From: Flavobacteriia bacterium
Lineage (GTDB): Bacteria > Bacteroidota > Bacteroidia > Flavobacteriales_D > Crocinitomicaceae
Assembly: GCA_947490145.1 (NCBI GenBank)
Contig: CANLGD010000006.1
Location: 1-64,000, forward strand
Direction of reading: 5' to 3'
DNA length: 64,000 nt
In this document: piece by piece, positions 21,167-31,900 of the stretch
How the letters are laid out: each line of letters starts with the position of its first letter
Numbering within the stretch: position 1 is the first letter of the stretch
Notes under the pieces: model-generated
What the model was told of the DNA's origin: nothing
What the model saw: only the letters and a program-made list of their open reading frames with translations
The model's database searches: none
Made by a program: the position numbers and the translations under genes

Positions 21167-21742
21167 TTATTTTGGTATTTTAAAAGTTTATAGCATGAAT
21201 TTAAATTAGGTTTTGAAAAGTGACAAAATTTCAACTTGTAGAAATTTTTACCTAGCTTAAATTCTCTTTACATAATTAACTTTAAATGTACGAATTTTTA
21301 TACGAAATTAAACATTATTTATTGATTTATTTATATAAAATTGATATTTATTTAAATAAAAGTTTCTTTTTCCACTAATGTACTTGAATTTTCGTTTATT
21401 TGACTTTTTCAGACTTAAGTGTTTTTTCTTTTAGAACCAGAGAGTTTTTCTATTCAATTTATAGTTTCTTTTTAGAGCCTTGAATCTGTAATTTTAATAG
21501 GTTTGTAGAATGATGTTAAATTCTCAGGAAAATTATTCGTTTATTATCTGTTAAAAACCGATATGTATCAATATATCAACTGTTTATTTCATACTGCTGA
21601 TGTGTTTCAAATTAGTACTTGATGATTATCAATCTAATTTCTAATCATCATTTAATCAGAAGATTAAACAGATATATTTTTCCAATTATTGCTAATAATC
21701 GAGTTCAATAAAAAGAATATCGTTTTATAGCCAACTTATTGT

Positions 21743-21750
21743 TAACTTTG
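21743..21750 (+). promoter_or_regulatory. candidate -7 box (TAACTTTG) upstream of FkbM-type methyltransferase
   Basis: TAnnTTTG match 23 bp before the GTG start. Confidence 0.45.
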
Positions 21751-21773
21751 CACGTTTTTTAGGAAAACTATTT

Positions 21774-22502
21774 GTGAAAGATTCATTAAAATACATATTA
21801 CAAAAATCGCTTGGCTTCAAAAATTATTTGTATGTATTTGCTTTGTTTAAAATTAAAACCTTAAAACAAGATTCTAAGGAAAAAGATTTTTTTTACTTCA
21901 TGGATTTACTTTACGATGATAAAGGCATCGTTTTAGATATTGGCGCAAATATTGGAATAATGTCTTATCATTTGGCTAAAAATTTGCCTAATACTTCCAT
22001 TCATGCCTTTGAGCCAATTCCTGATAATATTTCTATTTTAAAGAAAATTATCGCCAAATTTCATTTGAAAAATATAAAATTACATGAAATTGCCTTGGGT
22101 GAAAAAAAGGGTCATGTTCAAATGGTTTTGCCCGAAAGGAATAAAGTTGTTTTTCAGGGATTAAGTCATGTTAAGCATGAGAGTATAACTGAAATGAATG
22201 AAGGTAAAGAATTTGATGTTGAAATAGATTCTTTGGATAATTTATTTAAGGGTGAATTAATTCAAGCCATAAAAATTGATGTAGAAAATTTTGAGTATTT
22301 TGTGTTGAAAGGTGCTGAAAGAATTTTAAATGCAAATAAACCGATTATTTACGCTGAATTGTGGGATAATTTGAATAGAATAAATTGTTTTAATTTACTA
22401 TTATCAATTGATTATGCTGTATTTGTAGTTGAAAAAAATCAATTAATAGGCTACGACGAAAAAATTCACAACAAACAAAATTTTATTTTTATTGCAAATT
22501 AG
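21774..22502 (+). CDS. FkbM-family methyltransferase
   Basis: GIVLDIGANIGIMSYHLAK, IHAFEPIPDNISILKKI, LIQAIKIDVENFEYFVLKGAERIL. Confidence 0.9.
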   Translation: MKDSLKYILQKSLGFKNYLYVFALFKIKTLKQDSKEKDFFYFMDLLYDDKGIVLDIGANIGIMSYHLAKNLPNTSIHAFEPIPDNISILKKIIAKFHLKNIKLHEIALGEKKGHVQMVLPERNKVVFQGLSHVKHESITEMNEGKEFDVEIDSLDNLFKGELIQAIKIDVENFEYFVLKGAERILNANKPIIYAELWDNLNRINCFNLLLSIDYAVFVVEKNQLIGYDEKIHNKQNFIFIAN

Positions 22503-22558
22503 CGTCAATTACAAGAACGTACAATAGTAAATATAATTAATTTACAAAGAAACTTATT

Positions 22559-23644
22559 ATGGTTAATCAAGAACAGATTAAGGAAATAAATAAACGAATT
22601 GAGGCAATTTCTGTTTACTTAAAAATAAACGAAAAGCGCATTGAATTAAATGAAATTGAATTAAAAACGCAAGATCCAAGTTTTTGGGATGATCCTAAAA
22701 AAGCAGAAATTCAAATGAAATCGCTTCGTTCCACTAAATATTGGATTGAAACCTATGACCACCTAAAACGTTCAGCTGATGATGTTGAAGTTTTAATTGA
22801 TTTCGTGAAAGAAGATGTTGCTGAAGAATCTGAATTAGACGCTTCATATAAAACTTTATTGACTGATGTTGATGAGTTAGAATTGAAAAACATGCTTTCT
22901 GGTGAAGAAGATCAATTAAGTGCAGTTTTACAAATTACGTCTGGAGCTGGCGGAACAGAAAGTTGCGATTGGGCATCAATGTTGATGCGAATGTACATGA
23001 TGTGGGGACAAAAAAATGGTTACAAACTGAAAGAATTAAATTTCCAAGAAGGGGATGTGGCTGGAATTAAAACAGTTACAATTGAATTTGAAGGAGAATT
23101 TGCTTTTGGTTATTTAAAAGGAGAAAATGGAGTTCATCGTTTGGTAAGAATTTCACCTTTTGATTCAAATGCAAAAAGACATACTTCTTTTGTTTCTGTT
23201 TACGTTTATCCTCTAGTTGATGATACGATTGAAATAAATATTAATCCAGCAGATATTACTTTTGAAACGTTCCGTTCTGGTGGCGCTGGTGGACAAAATG
23301 TAAATAAAGTTGAAACAGCCGTAAGACTTCGACATGCTCCATCTGGAATTATCATTGAAAACTCTGAATCACGCTCTCAATTAGGTAATAAAGAAAAAGC
23401 AATCCAATTGTTAAAATCACAATTATACGAATTGGAATACCGCGCAAAAATGGAAAAACGAAATGAAATTGAGTCTAACAAAAAGAAAATTGAGTGGGGT
23501 TCTCAAATACGAAATTATGTAATGCAACCTTATAAATTGGTAAAAGACGTTAGAACGGGTTATGAAACAGGAAATGTTGAAGCTGTGATGGATGGAGATA
23601 TTACTGGTTTTTTGAAAGCTTATTTAATGACTTACGGAAGTTAA
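22559..23644 (+). CDS. prfB: peptide chain release factor 2
   Basis: [36 protein letters not shown]; full length in one frame. Confidence 0.95.
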   Translation: MVNQEQIKEINKRIEAISVYLKINEKRIELNEIELKTQDPSFWDDPKKAEIQMKSLRSTKYWIETYDHLKRSADDVEVLIDFVKEDVAEESELDASYKTLLTDVDELELKNMLSGEEDQLSAVLQITSGAGGTESCDWASMLMRMYMMWGQKNGYKLKELNFQEGDVAGIKTVTIEFEGEFAFGYLKGENGVHRLVRISPFDSNAKRHTSFVSVYVYPLVDDTIEININPADITFETFRSGGAGGQNVNKVETAVRLRHAPSGIIIENSESRSQLGNKEKAIQLLKSQLYELEYRAKMEKRNEIESNKKKIEWGSQIRNYVMQPYKLVKDVRTGYETGNVEAVMDGDITGFLKAYLMTYGS

Positions 23645-23843
23645 TTGGGTAAAAACTAAGAAGGGCTGCAAACAGTAGGTGGTCATAGTCACACAAAATC
23701 TTATTACGAGGTAGAATAAAGACGTCAAAATATCTTTTTTTCCTAAAATCCTTTTATCCAAAATTAATAATTGAACATTAAATCTTTTTTTGAAAAAAAA
23801 CGTTTATCTTAACACATAAACAAAAGCCTTTGGGGTAAAACTG

Positions 23844-24635
23844 TTATTTTTTTAGCAAATTTATATCGTAAGTTCTTGAGACAGGAATTAAATTACTAAA
23901 GTGATTTAATTTAATTTTATAGGCTTGAGCTCTACCTTTTACTTCATCTAAAAAATATGGATTAATCAAATATGATTTATGAACTCTATTAAAAACTACT
24001 TGTTCATTGATTAACATTTCTTCAATTTTTTTTAATGAAATTCTTTCCATAGATTTAGCAGAATCATTTTCATTTTTCATATAATAGGTTACGACATAAT
24101 TATCATTTGCTTCAAAACAGATAATATTTTTTATTGCAACCTCTAATAATAATTTACCATTAGCATTTTCTAAATGAAATAATTTATCTTCTTCTGCTTC
24201 AGAATTTTCATCGTTTTTTAAAGAAACATTTCCAAGTTTAGAAAGTTTTTCCTCTGTTTCCTTATAAAGGAAATAAAATAAGGAAAGAAAAGTAGGCAGT
24301 AAAGAGGCTATGAAGAAAGAGGAAACGAAAACTAAATAATGATTCAATTTTGTTGCAGTAAAAAACCAAATTAAGGAACTACCCAAAATTCCGATTCCTA
24401 AAAAAGATCCTGAAAAAATTAGTTTATTTAGTCCTTTGCGTTTTTTGGTTTTAAGTAAAAAATCAAGGTAAGAAAATTCAAAAGAAAAGAAAACACAGAA
24501 AACAATGAAAAAGTATAAAAATAAATTTAAATTTAAGTCAATATATTCATAAGATGCAAAAAATAGGTTTGTCAAAACTTGATAAAAAGCAAAAGACAAA
24601 GCAATAAATAAATTATTTTTTGATGAGGTGGTCAT
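23844..24635 (-). CDS. LytTR-domain DNA-binding regulator with N-terminal TM region
   Basis: several N-terminal hydrophobic helices; C-term IICFEANDNYVVTYYMKN...MERISLKKIEEML...FNRVHKSYLINPYFLDEVKGR. Confidence 0.9.
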   Translation of the reverse strand: MTTSSKNNLFIALSFAFYQVLTNLFFASYEYIDLNLNLFLYFFIVFCVFFSFEFSYLDFLLKTKKRKGLNKLIFSGSFLGIGILGSSLIWFFTATKLNHYLVFVSSFFIASLLPTFLSLFYFLYKETEEKLSKLGNVSLKNDENSEAEEDKLFHLENANGKLLLEVAIKNIICFEANDNYVVTYYMKNENDSAKSMERISLKKIEEMLINEQVVFNRVHKSYLINPYFLDEVKGRAQAYKIKLNHFSNLIPVSRTYDINLLKK

Positions 24636-25771
24636 TGTTGTTTTTCGCTCGTTAACTTTTTAATACCAAATAGAATTAACCCTATAGAAATAAGTAAAAT
24701 TAGGACAACAAACCAGGTAATCTTTTGTTCGTACTTTTCATTTTTCAGAGCTAAATTACGTTCTTCCTGAACTAGCTTTATTTCCAATTCTTTTTTTGTA
24801 AGTTCATTTTTATAAGTCAAATCTTCTATTTGATTTTTGATTTCACTATTCGTTAATTCGTTGTTTTTTATAATGTATTTTTTATAAATCTTATTAGCAT
24901 TAAGAATATTGTTTTGTGCTTCAAATACGGCAATTTTTAACAAATAAACGTCTAAAATATGGTTCCAAATTTGATTTTTGATTGATAAATCTTCCGCTTC
25001 GGAAATACATTTCAAAGCAGCTCCAAAATTGTTTACTTGAAGATTATATTGTCCTTGTAATTTTGAATAAACAATATTTTCTTCCAGCTGTGCATTTTTA
25101 ATATTTTTTTCAATTTTATCAAGAATCATTTTTGCTTGATATTCATTTTTTAAATTCAAATAAACTTCAACAATTCCTAAGTTAGCAAAAATAATTCCTT
25201 GGTTGTTTTTAAACTTTTCTTCAATAATCAATGAATTATTAAAATAGGACAAAGCTAAATCATATTTCTTCAATTCTTTGTAAGAATCGCCTAAATTGTA
25301 ATAACGAATAGATTTTTGTAGTTGATTGGTTCCCTTTTCTTCAATTTCTAAACTCCTTGAAAAGTATTTTATTGCTTGTTTGTAATTTTTTTGATGTTGG
25401 TAAATTACACCTATATTGTTTAAACAAGCGGAAACTCTTCCATTGTCGCTTATCTTTTCAGATAAATTTAGCGCATGAATGTAATTTTCTAATGAGGAAA
25501 TATAATATCCTCTATTTTTATTTATGATCCCAAGAAGAGTATAAGCATTTATCTGATATAGGTTTGCTGGTCGGTTTTTAAGTTTATCCAGAATTTTATA
25601 TGCTGTAATTTCGGCATCCTTAGGATTATTTTTTTCATAAAAAACAAAAGCAAGACTATCTAATTTATTTAACTCTTTAGATTTTTCTTTGTTCAAATTT
25701 TGAGCAAAACCATTATGCTCACCAATTTTTAGTAAGAGTATATAGAAAAAAAATAACTTAAATTGTTTCAT
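24632..25771 (-). CDS. TPR-repeat protein with C-terminal coiled coil and TM helix
   Basis: TPR repeats (ACLNNIGVIYQHQKNYKQAIKYFSRSLEIEE), C-term ITWFVVLILLISIGLILFGIKK; ATGA overlap with LytTR gene. Confidence 0.88.
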   Translation of the reverse strand: MKQFKLFFFYILLLKIGEHNGFAQNLNKEKSKELNKLDSLAFVFYEKNNPKDAEITAYKILDKLKNRPANLYQINAYTLLGIINKNRGYYISSLENYIHALNLSEKISDNGRVSACLNNIGVIYQHQKNYKQAIKYFSRSLEIEEKGTNQLQKSIRYYNLGDSYKELKKYDLALSYFNNSLIIEEKFKNNQGIIFANLGIVEVYLNLKNEYQAKMILDKIEKNIKNAQLEENIVYSKLQGQYNLQVNNFGAALKCISEAEDLSIKNQIWNHILDVYLLKIAVFEAQNNILNANKIYKKYIIKNNELTNSEIKNQIEDLTYKNELTKKELEIKLVQEERNLALKNEKYEQKITWFVVLILLISIGLILFGIKKLTSEKQQ

Positions 25772-25828
25772 AAATGTAGCGCAAAATAAAACAATTTTTG
25801 CATAATGAACGCATTTTGTTTGTTTTTT

Positions 25829-27961
25829 TTACAACACACTTAATATTTTTATTTCAGTTCTTCTATTTTCTTGATGTTCTTCATCAGAGCACTTAACATT
25901 ATTTTTACAGCGATTCACTAATTTAGTTTCACCATAACCTTTGGCAACAATGTTTTGCTTTTTTATTCCTTTTGTTAGAAGATAGTTAACACAACTTTGA
26001 GCTCTAGCTTGCGAAAGTTTCTGATTTGCTGCATCTCCTCCTCTACTATCTGTATGGGAGCTTAGCTCAACTTTGATATTATCATTTTCAAGTAAAAAGT
26101 CAGATAATTTATCTAATTCTTTTGTACTTTCTGGACGAAGATTTGCTTTTCCAAAATCATAAAATACATTTTCAATTTTGAAGCTAGTTCCAGCTACAAT
26201 TTTTGTCATAAGTACTTCTTTTTTTGCTTCATTTTCTCTAGTGTAAGTTTTGATAGAATCCAATTTATCAATAAAGCCTTTTTTAGTTAATAATAACTCA
26301 TAATTACCATTTCTAGGTAGTTTTAATCTTAATTGTCCTATTGAATCCGTTTCAAATTCCATTACTTTATTTGTAATTGTATTTCTCAATTGAACCGCTG
26401 TATTGGCTAGCGGCTCGCCGGATTTATCATCTTTTACAAGCGTGTTTACTATTACTGTTTTTGGATTAAGTAAAATAGCTCGTTTTATGGTATCTAAGTT
26501 CTTTAGATCGAATGTAGAAAAAATTTCTTGGTGATTTTCATAATCATCGTCGCCCAGGTAAAAAGTATATTTTTTATCCTTCTTCGCTTTGAAATTTATT
26601 ACTCCATTGTCATCACTTACCAACGAATCAATTACTTTATTGTTTTCATCTTTTATTAAAACCAAGGTTTGGGGAATCGGTTTTCTACCTTTTAGATTTT
26701 CCAAAATTGTAGCAACAATATTTATTTCTAAATTATTTAATTTAAATGTGTAAATATTATCTACAAATTTAAAATCTTTTCGGTTATTTGTGTAGTAACC
26801 TGTTAAACCATCATTTTTGAAAACCACTGCAAAATCATCTCCATAAGAATTTAATGGATATCCTAAATTTACTACATTATCAAATTGTCCTTCATTCATT
26901 CTTGATGAAAAAACATCTAATCCACCTAAACCAAGATGTCCATCGCTAGCAAAATAAAAATCGTTTACATTGATATAGGGAAACATTTCATTTTCAAAAG
27001 TATTAATAGTAGGACCTAAATTTACAGGTTTTTCCCATGTTCCATTTAAGTTTTCACTTTTCCAAATATCTGATCCGCCAAGTCCTCCAGGCATATCTGA
27101 GCTGAAATAAAGCGTTAAACCATCTTCTGATAAAAATGGTTGAGCAATAAAATAAGTTCGATCATTAAATGGAAATTCTACTTCTGAATTTGTTTTTTCA
27201 TCATATATAAAAATTCCAGTTTTTGTTAACTCATTTTCTTTTAAATTTTTAAAGTTTTTTGAAAAATACCAAATTTGATTTTTTTGGTCATAATAGGCCG
27301 CGCCATCATGATTTATACTTAATATATCATTTACTGGTTTTATTGTTTTTAATTTATCGTTGTAAATATATTGATCTAAAAAACTTCTATTGTCGTAGTT
27401 TGCTGTTTTTCCTGAAAAATTTCTGTGAGAACTAAATGAAATTCCATTTGGTACGATTACTGGACCAAAATCTCCTGTTCCAGAATTAAAAGGGGTTATT
27501 TCTATGGTAGATCCTAGTGTATCTTTTGATAATTTTTCCCAAGGTTTTTCGCTTTTGTTTAGCATTAAAAAATCTTTTTTCGGTCCTGTTGCACCAGCAA
27601 TTAATTCTGAATTTAATAAATCATACAACTTTAGATATTGACCTAAAAAATGTCTTAATTTGAATAAATTATACAAATCATCAAAAGAAAATTCACTTTC
27701 CTTTTCAATTTTTTCATAAACCTTTAGAGCAAACCAAAAGTCATTACTTTTTATTCCAGCAAGTGCTGCATTTCTATATTCTTTAAAAAAATCTTTTGAA
27801 TTTATTTTATCTTTGAAGCATAAATCTTCGTAAATTAACTTAGCATCAGCAAAACGATAACTTGCTATATATTCTTCCGCTTTTTTTATTTTTAAATCTA
27901 CTTGAGAAAAACTAAAAAGTGAAGCAAATAATAAGATTGTTAGAAGTATATTTTTTTTCAT
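25829..27961 (-). CDS. OmpA-family protein with PD40-type repeats and carboxypeptidase-regulatory-like domain (T9SS-associated type)
   Basis: PFLSEDGLTLYFSSDMPGGLGGSDIW (PD40); C-term FYDFGKANLRPESTKELDKLSDFLLENDNIKVELSSHTDSRG. Confidence 0.9.
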   Translation of the reverse strand: MKKNILLTILLFASLFSFSQVDLKIKKAEEYIASYRFADAKLIYEDLCFKDKINSKDFFKEYRNAALAGIKSNDFWFALKVYEKIEKESEFSFDDLYNLFKLRHFLGQYLKLYDLLNSELIAGATGPKKDFLMLNKSEKPWEKLSKDTLGSTIEITPFNSGTGDFGPVIVPNGISFSSHRNFSGKTANYDNRSFLDQYIYNDKLKTIKPVNDILSINHDGAAYYDQKNQIWYFSKNFKNLKENELTKTGIFIYDEKTNSEVEFPFNDRTYFIAQPFLSEDGLTLYFSSDMPGGLGGSDIWKSENLNGTWEKPVNLGPTINTFENEMFPYINVNDFYFASDGHLGLGGLDVFSSRMNEGQFDNVVNLGYPLNSYGDDFAVVFKNDGLTGYYTNNRKDFKFVDNIYTFKLNNLEINIVATILENLKGRKPIPQTLVLIKDENNKVIDSLVSDDNGVINFKAKKDKKYTFYLGDDDYENHQEIFSTFDLKNLDTIKRAILLNPKTVIVNTLVKDDKSGEPLANTAVQLRNTITNKVMEFETDSIGQLRLKLPRNGNYELLLTKKGFIDKLDSIKTYTRENEAKKEVLMTKIVAGTSFKIENVFYDFGKANLRPESTKELDKLSDFLLENDNIKVELSSHTDSRGGDAANQKLSQARAQSCVNYLLTKGIKKQNIVAKGYGETKLVNRCKNNVKCSDEEHQENRRTEIKILSVL

Positions 27962-27973
27962 ATTTATGTAAAT

Positions 27974-28900
27974 TTAAAAATATCTTGGAGAACCAAAAGC
28001 TTTGTTTTTATTAAAATCATAAGTGACCATAATTTCGTGTGATCCTGCATTTTTAAGGGAACTCAATCCGTTAATCGGGAAATCAAAACCATAACCAATC
28101 ATTAGTGATTCTTTGTGCTGATAAGCAAAATTAAATCCTACTGATTCATTGTAGCGGTACATTAAACCCAACCACCAAGTTTTATTTAGAAATAAATTTG
28201 CATTTAAATCGACTGTGATAGGTGCGTTGGCGGTCATTTTCAACAACATACTTGTTTTTAAATCAAGAATTGAATTTATTGGAAAAACATAACCTGTACT
28301 TAGAAAAAAATGTCTTTTTGTATATGCGTTACTTATTAAAATTGATTTATTTTTCAATTTCGTTTCCAAAATTCTTGGTGAACTTAAACCCAGATAAAAT
28401 CGTGTTGTACTATAATATAGTCCTGAACCAATGTTAAAAGTTGTTTTTGTAAGTGAAACTAAATAATCAGTTTCATCAGCGTCTTTTGCAACTAATTTAT
28501 TATAATCAACGGACATTAAATCTCCTCCGGCTGAAAGTCCTAGATTTAATTTACTTCGATTTTTAAAATGTAAAGTGTAAGCATAATTTCCATAAAAACT
28601 GGTTCTATTTCTTGCGCCAATATTGTCGTTTACCAAATTTAAACCAACAGCCATATTTTTAGCTTTTATGGGGCTGTGTGCTGATAAAAATTGAGTAATA
28701 GGTGCACCTTTGATTCCGACCCATTGAGCTCGAACTACGCCGACAACACTTAAATCGTTATGGCTACCTGCATAGGCAGGATTAAAATGCAATGGATTAA
28801 ACATATACAAACTTGATTGTTCATCTTGCTGCGCTGAATAGTTGTTTACAAGAAAGACAAGTGAACTTACCAATACTATTTTATTAAAAATTGTCTTCAT
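27974..28900 (-). CDS. PorP/SprF-family T9SS membrane protein
   Basis: QQDEQSSLYMFNPLHFNPAYAGSHNDLSVVGVVRAQWVGIKGAP signature. Confidence 0.93.
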   Translation of the reverse strand: MKTIFNKIVLVSSLVFLVNNYSAQQDEQSSLYMFNPLHFNPAYAGSHNDLSVVGVVRAQWVGIKGAPITQFLSAHSPIKAKNMAVGLNLVNDNIGARNRTSFYGNYAYTLHFKNRSKLNLGLSAGGDLMSVDYNKLVAKDADETDYLVSLTKTTFNIGSGLYYSTTRFYLGLSSPRILETKLKNKSILISNAYTKRHFFLSTGYVFPINSILDLKTSMLLKMTANAPITVDLNANLFLNKTWWLGLMYRYNESVGFNFAYQHKESLMIGYGFDFPINGLSSLKNAGSHEIMVTYDFNKNKAFGSPRYF

Positions 28901-28922
28901 ACTAACACGTATTTATAATTTA

Positions 28923-31900
28923 TTATCTTACTAATTCAATATATCCTGAAAGTGGTTTATCACCGTTTTTTAAATCAATCAAGTAGAAATAAGTACCGTT
29001 TGGCAAAAATTCATCTCCCATCTTAATTCCTGTGTTACATTTACCCGCCCAATCATCTAGATACGGAGAGGCTGTAAAGACTTCGTTACCCCATCTATTA
29101 AAAATTTTTACGGTCATTTCAGGATAAATTGTATATAAACCAATTACCCAAGTTTCATTTTTGCCGTTTCCTCCTGGTGTAATGATTTCAGGAATTTCTG
29201 GTAAAATGCAATCAACAAGTTTTGTTAAGCTTGCTGAACAACCATTTACATCCAATACATTTACTGTGTATTGTCCGCCTGGGATTGAATTTATTTCATC
29301 ACTGACAATTCCATTTGACCAAGTATAAGTATAAGGAGAATTACCACCAGAAGCAATAACAGAAATTGAACCTTCAGATTCTCCACAAGTTGGTTCATTA
29401 ATTGAATTAATTGCTAAAGTTACGGTATTTATTGTAACATCTATTTGTAATAAATTTACACCTTCACAGCCATCAACTGTTTGCGAAGCAAAGTAGGAAA
29501 TACCATTAACCAATGGGGTAGAAGAATTTAGAATTGTTTCAATTGGAACGGTCAAGTACCATTGGATATTTGAGCCAGTAGCTTGAAGATCTGCAACTGT
29601 TGGATTGTCTTCAACACAAAACAACTGACTAGGATTGCCAGCTGGTGCACTTGGATTGGAAATATTAACAACAACTTCAACTCTTAAAGCACTTTCGCAA
29701 GATCCTTCGGTTTGAGATGCAAAGTAAGAAGTTCCATTAACTAAAGTTGTTCCACTTGGAAGTAAATTTCCATTTACTGCTGCGTCATACCATTGAATGT
29801 TTGTTCCAGTTAAAGTTGTTAAATCAGCAACTGTTGGATTATCAATTGTACAGAATGATTGTGCTGCATTTGCTGTTGGCGCGGATGGATTTTCAACCGT
29901 TGCAACAACTTCAACTCTTAAAGCACTTTCGCAAGATCCTTCGGTTTGAGATGCAAAGTAAGAAGTTCCATTAAGTAAAGTTGTTCCACTTGGAAGTAAA
30001 TTTCCGTTTACTGCTGCATCGTACCATTGAATGTTTGTTCCAGTTAAGGTTGTTAAATCAGCAACTGTTGGATTATCAATTGTACAGAATGACTGAGTTG
30101 CGTTTGCTGTTGGCGCGGGAGTTGCATTTATACTAAAATTAGCAACATAAAACAATCCACTATTGTTTACAAATTTTTCTTCACTACAACCTCCAGCACT
30201 GCAATTAGAGCCAGTATAAGAATATGATACTTCTAAATTATAATTTCCTTCACAAATTCCATCAGTGAGGTCGATAGCAAAAGAATAATCTTTCCATTTT
30301 TGATCATTAGGACTACAAGGTCCTAATCCATCATTAAATATGCCGGCAACACATGAATTAGCAAACGGTAAATTTACGTCTATAAATGATCCGGGTACAT
30401 CCCCTATTTTATAAACTCTATATGACATTGTGCCCGAACAAACGTTTCCTGTTGATTTACGGGTTTTTATTTCAGCACCACTAATTTGTAAATCTCCTGA
30501 GTTTTGATCATAAGTGCCTAAATTTGTTCCATTTAAAACTACCGCGCAAGCTTGATTAATGCAGTCAGCACCACTGCCTGTTGTGTTGTATATTGTTGGA
30601 GTACCAAATGCTTTTATCTGGGTCGCAGAGGCAAATGAGCTAAAACCAATTATTTCCCCGATAACAACTTCCCATCTATCAGCGCTTTCGCAAGTTGCAA
30701 CAACAGTTTGCGAGGCAAAGTAAGAAGTTCCTGAAAGCAAAACTGTAGTGCCTGGAAGTAAATTTCCACCAACTGCTGCATCGTACCACAAAATATTATC
30801 ACCTACCACAACAATATTATTTAAAGTAGGGTTATTAATAATACAAAATTCTTGACTTGCATCACCCGCTGGTGGACCTGGATCAACACAGGCTACACAG
30901 CCGCTAACAGTAATATTAAAAATACAAGTTGATGTATTTCCTGCAGCGTCCGTCACAGTCATTGTAATTGGGTGGGTTCCATTTGCTAATATCGTTCCAG
31001 CAGCCGGTGATTGTGTCACGGTAAAAGAACAGTCATCAAAAGCAGATACTAATAAAGTATAATCTAAAATCGCACTACAATCTAAAATTGTTTGATCAGG
31101 CACACAAGAAATAATAATTGGAGTAAGGGTTTCTGCTCCACAATCTATAGTAGCGCCACAAGCAGCGATATTACTTACGTCGATACAATTTGTATTAGGA
31201 GCACTAAATGTTGCATCCCAAACTGGTGCATTTCCATCGGTAACAGCAGCGGCAGCTCCTGTAAAAGTGAAAGATCCTGAATTGGTTATTGTCAAATCAG
31301 CCGCTTCCAAGTCATTATTATTAATATTTACTTTATTTCCTCCACTTGCATTAGTTGAAGGGCCAAAAGATGAGTTTGTAATTGATAATGTCATTGCTGC
31401 GGATTCGTCCAAAAAGAAATCTTGACCTCTATCATATCTTCCTGCTGCTCCAGGCTGCAAATTGTCAAAGGAACACTTATCAAATGTATAAGTTCCTCCT
31501 GCCGATCTAAACAAAAAGCATCCACCATCGCAAGAAGCATTAGAGTCGAATTGCACCGTAATAGGATTTACAAAATTATCTGTAAAATTACAATTTGTAA
31601 AGCTTGCGCTTGTTGTTGCGCCGCTTGAGACATTTGCATAAGCTCCTCCTCCTAAAAGTGGATCACTTGAATTTCCCTGAGTATAATTATTAAAAAAGCA
31701 GCTGTTGTCAACAGTTAATGTGCCGCTATTTTGAAATATTGCTCCTCCTAAAGTGGACGAACAGTCCTCAAAAACTGTTTCAAAAATTGTAACCACAGGA
31801 TTTGCACCAATCATTTCCACTGCTCCGCCTCTTCCAGAGGAGGCGAAATTCTTAACTTCCTTAAATGCACAATTTTGCAAGGTTAAATTAGTATTATTAG

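Noticed and set aside
29440-30870. Repeats considered as a CRISPR array
   Set aside because: Repeats are long, in-frame coding Ig-like units of about 78 aa, with no short spacers and no cas genes.
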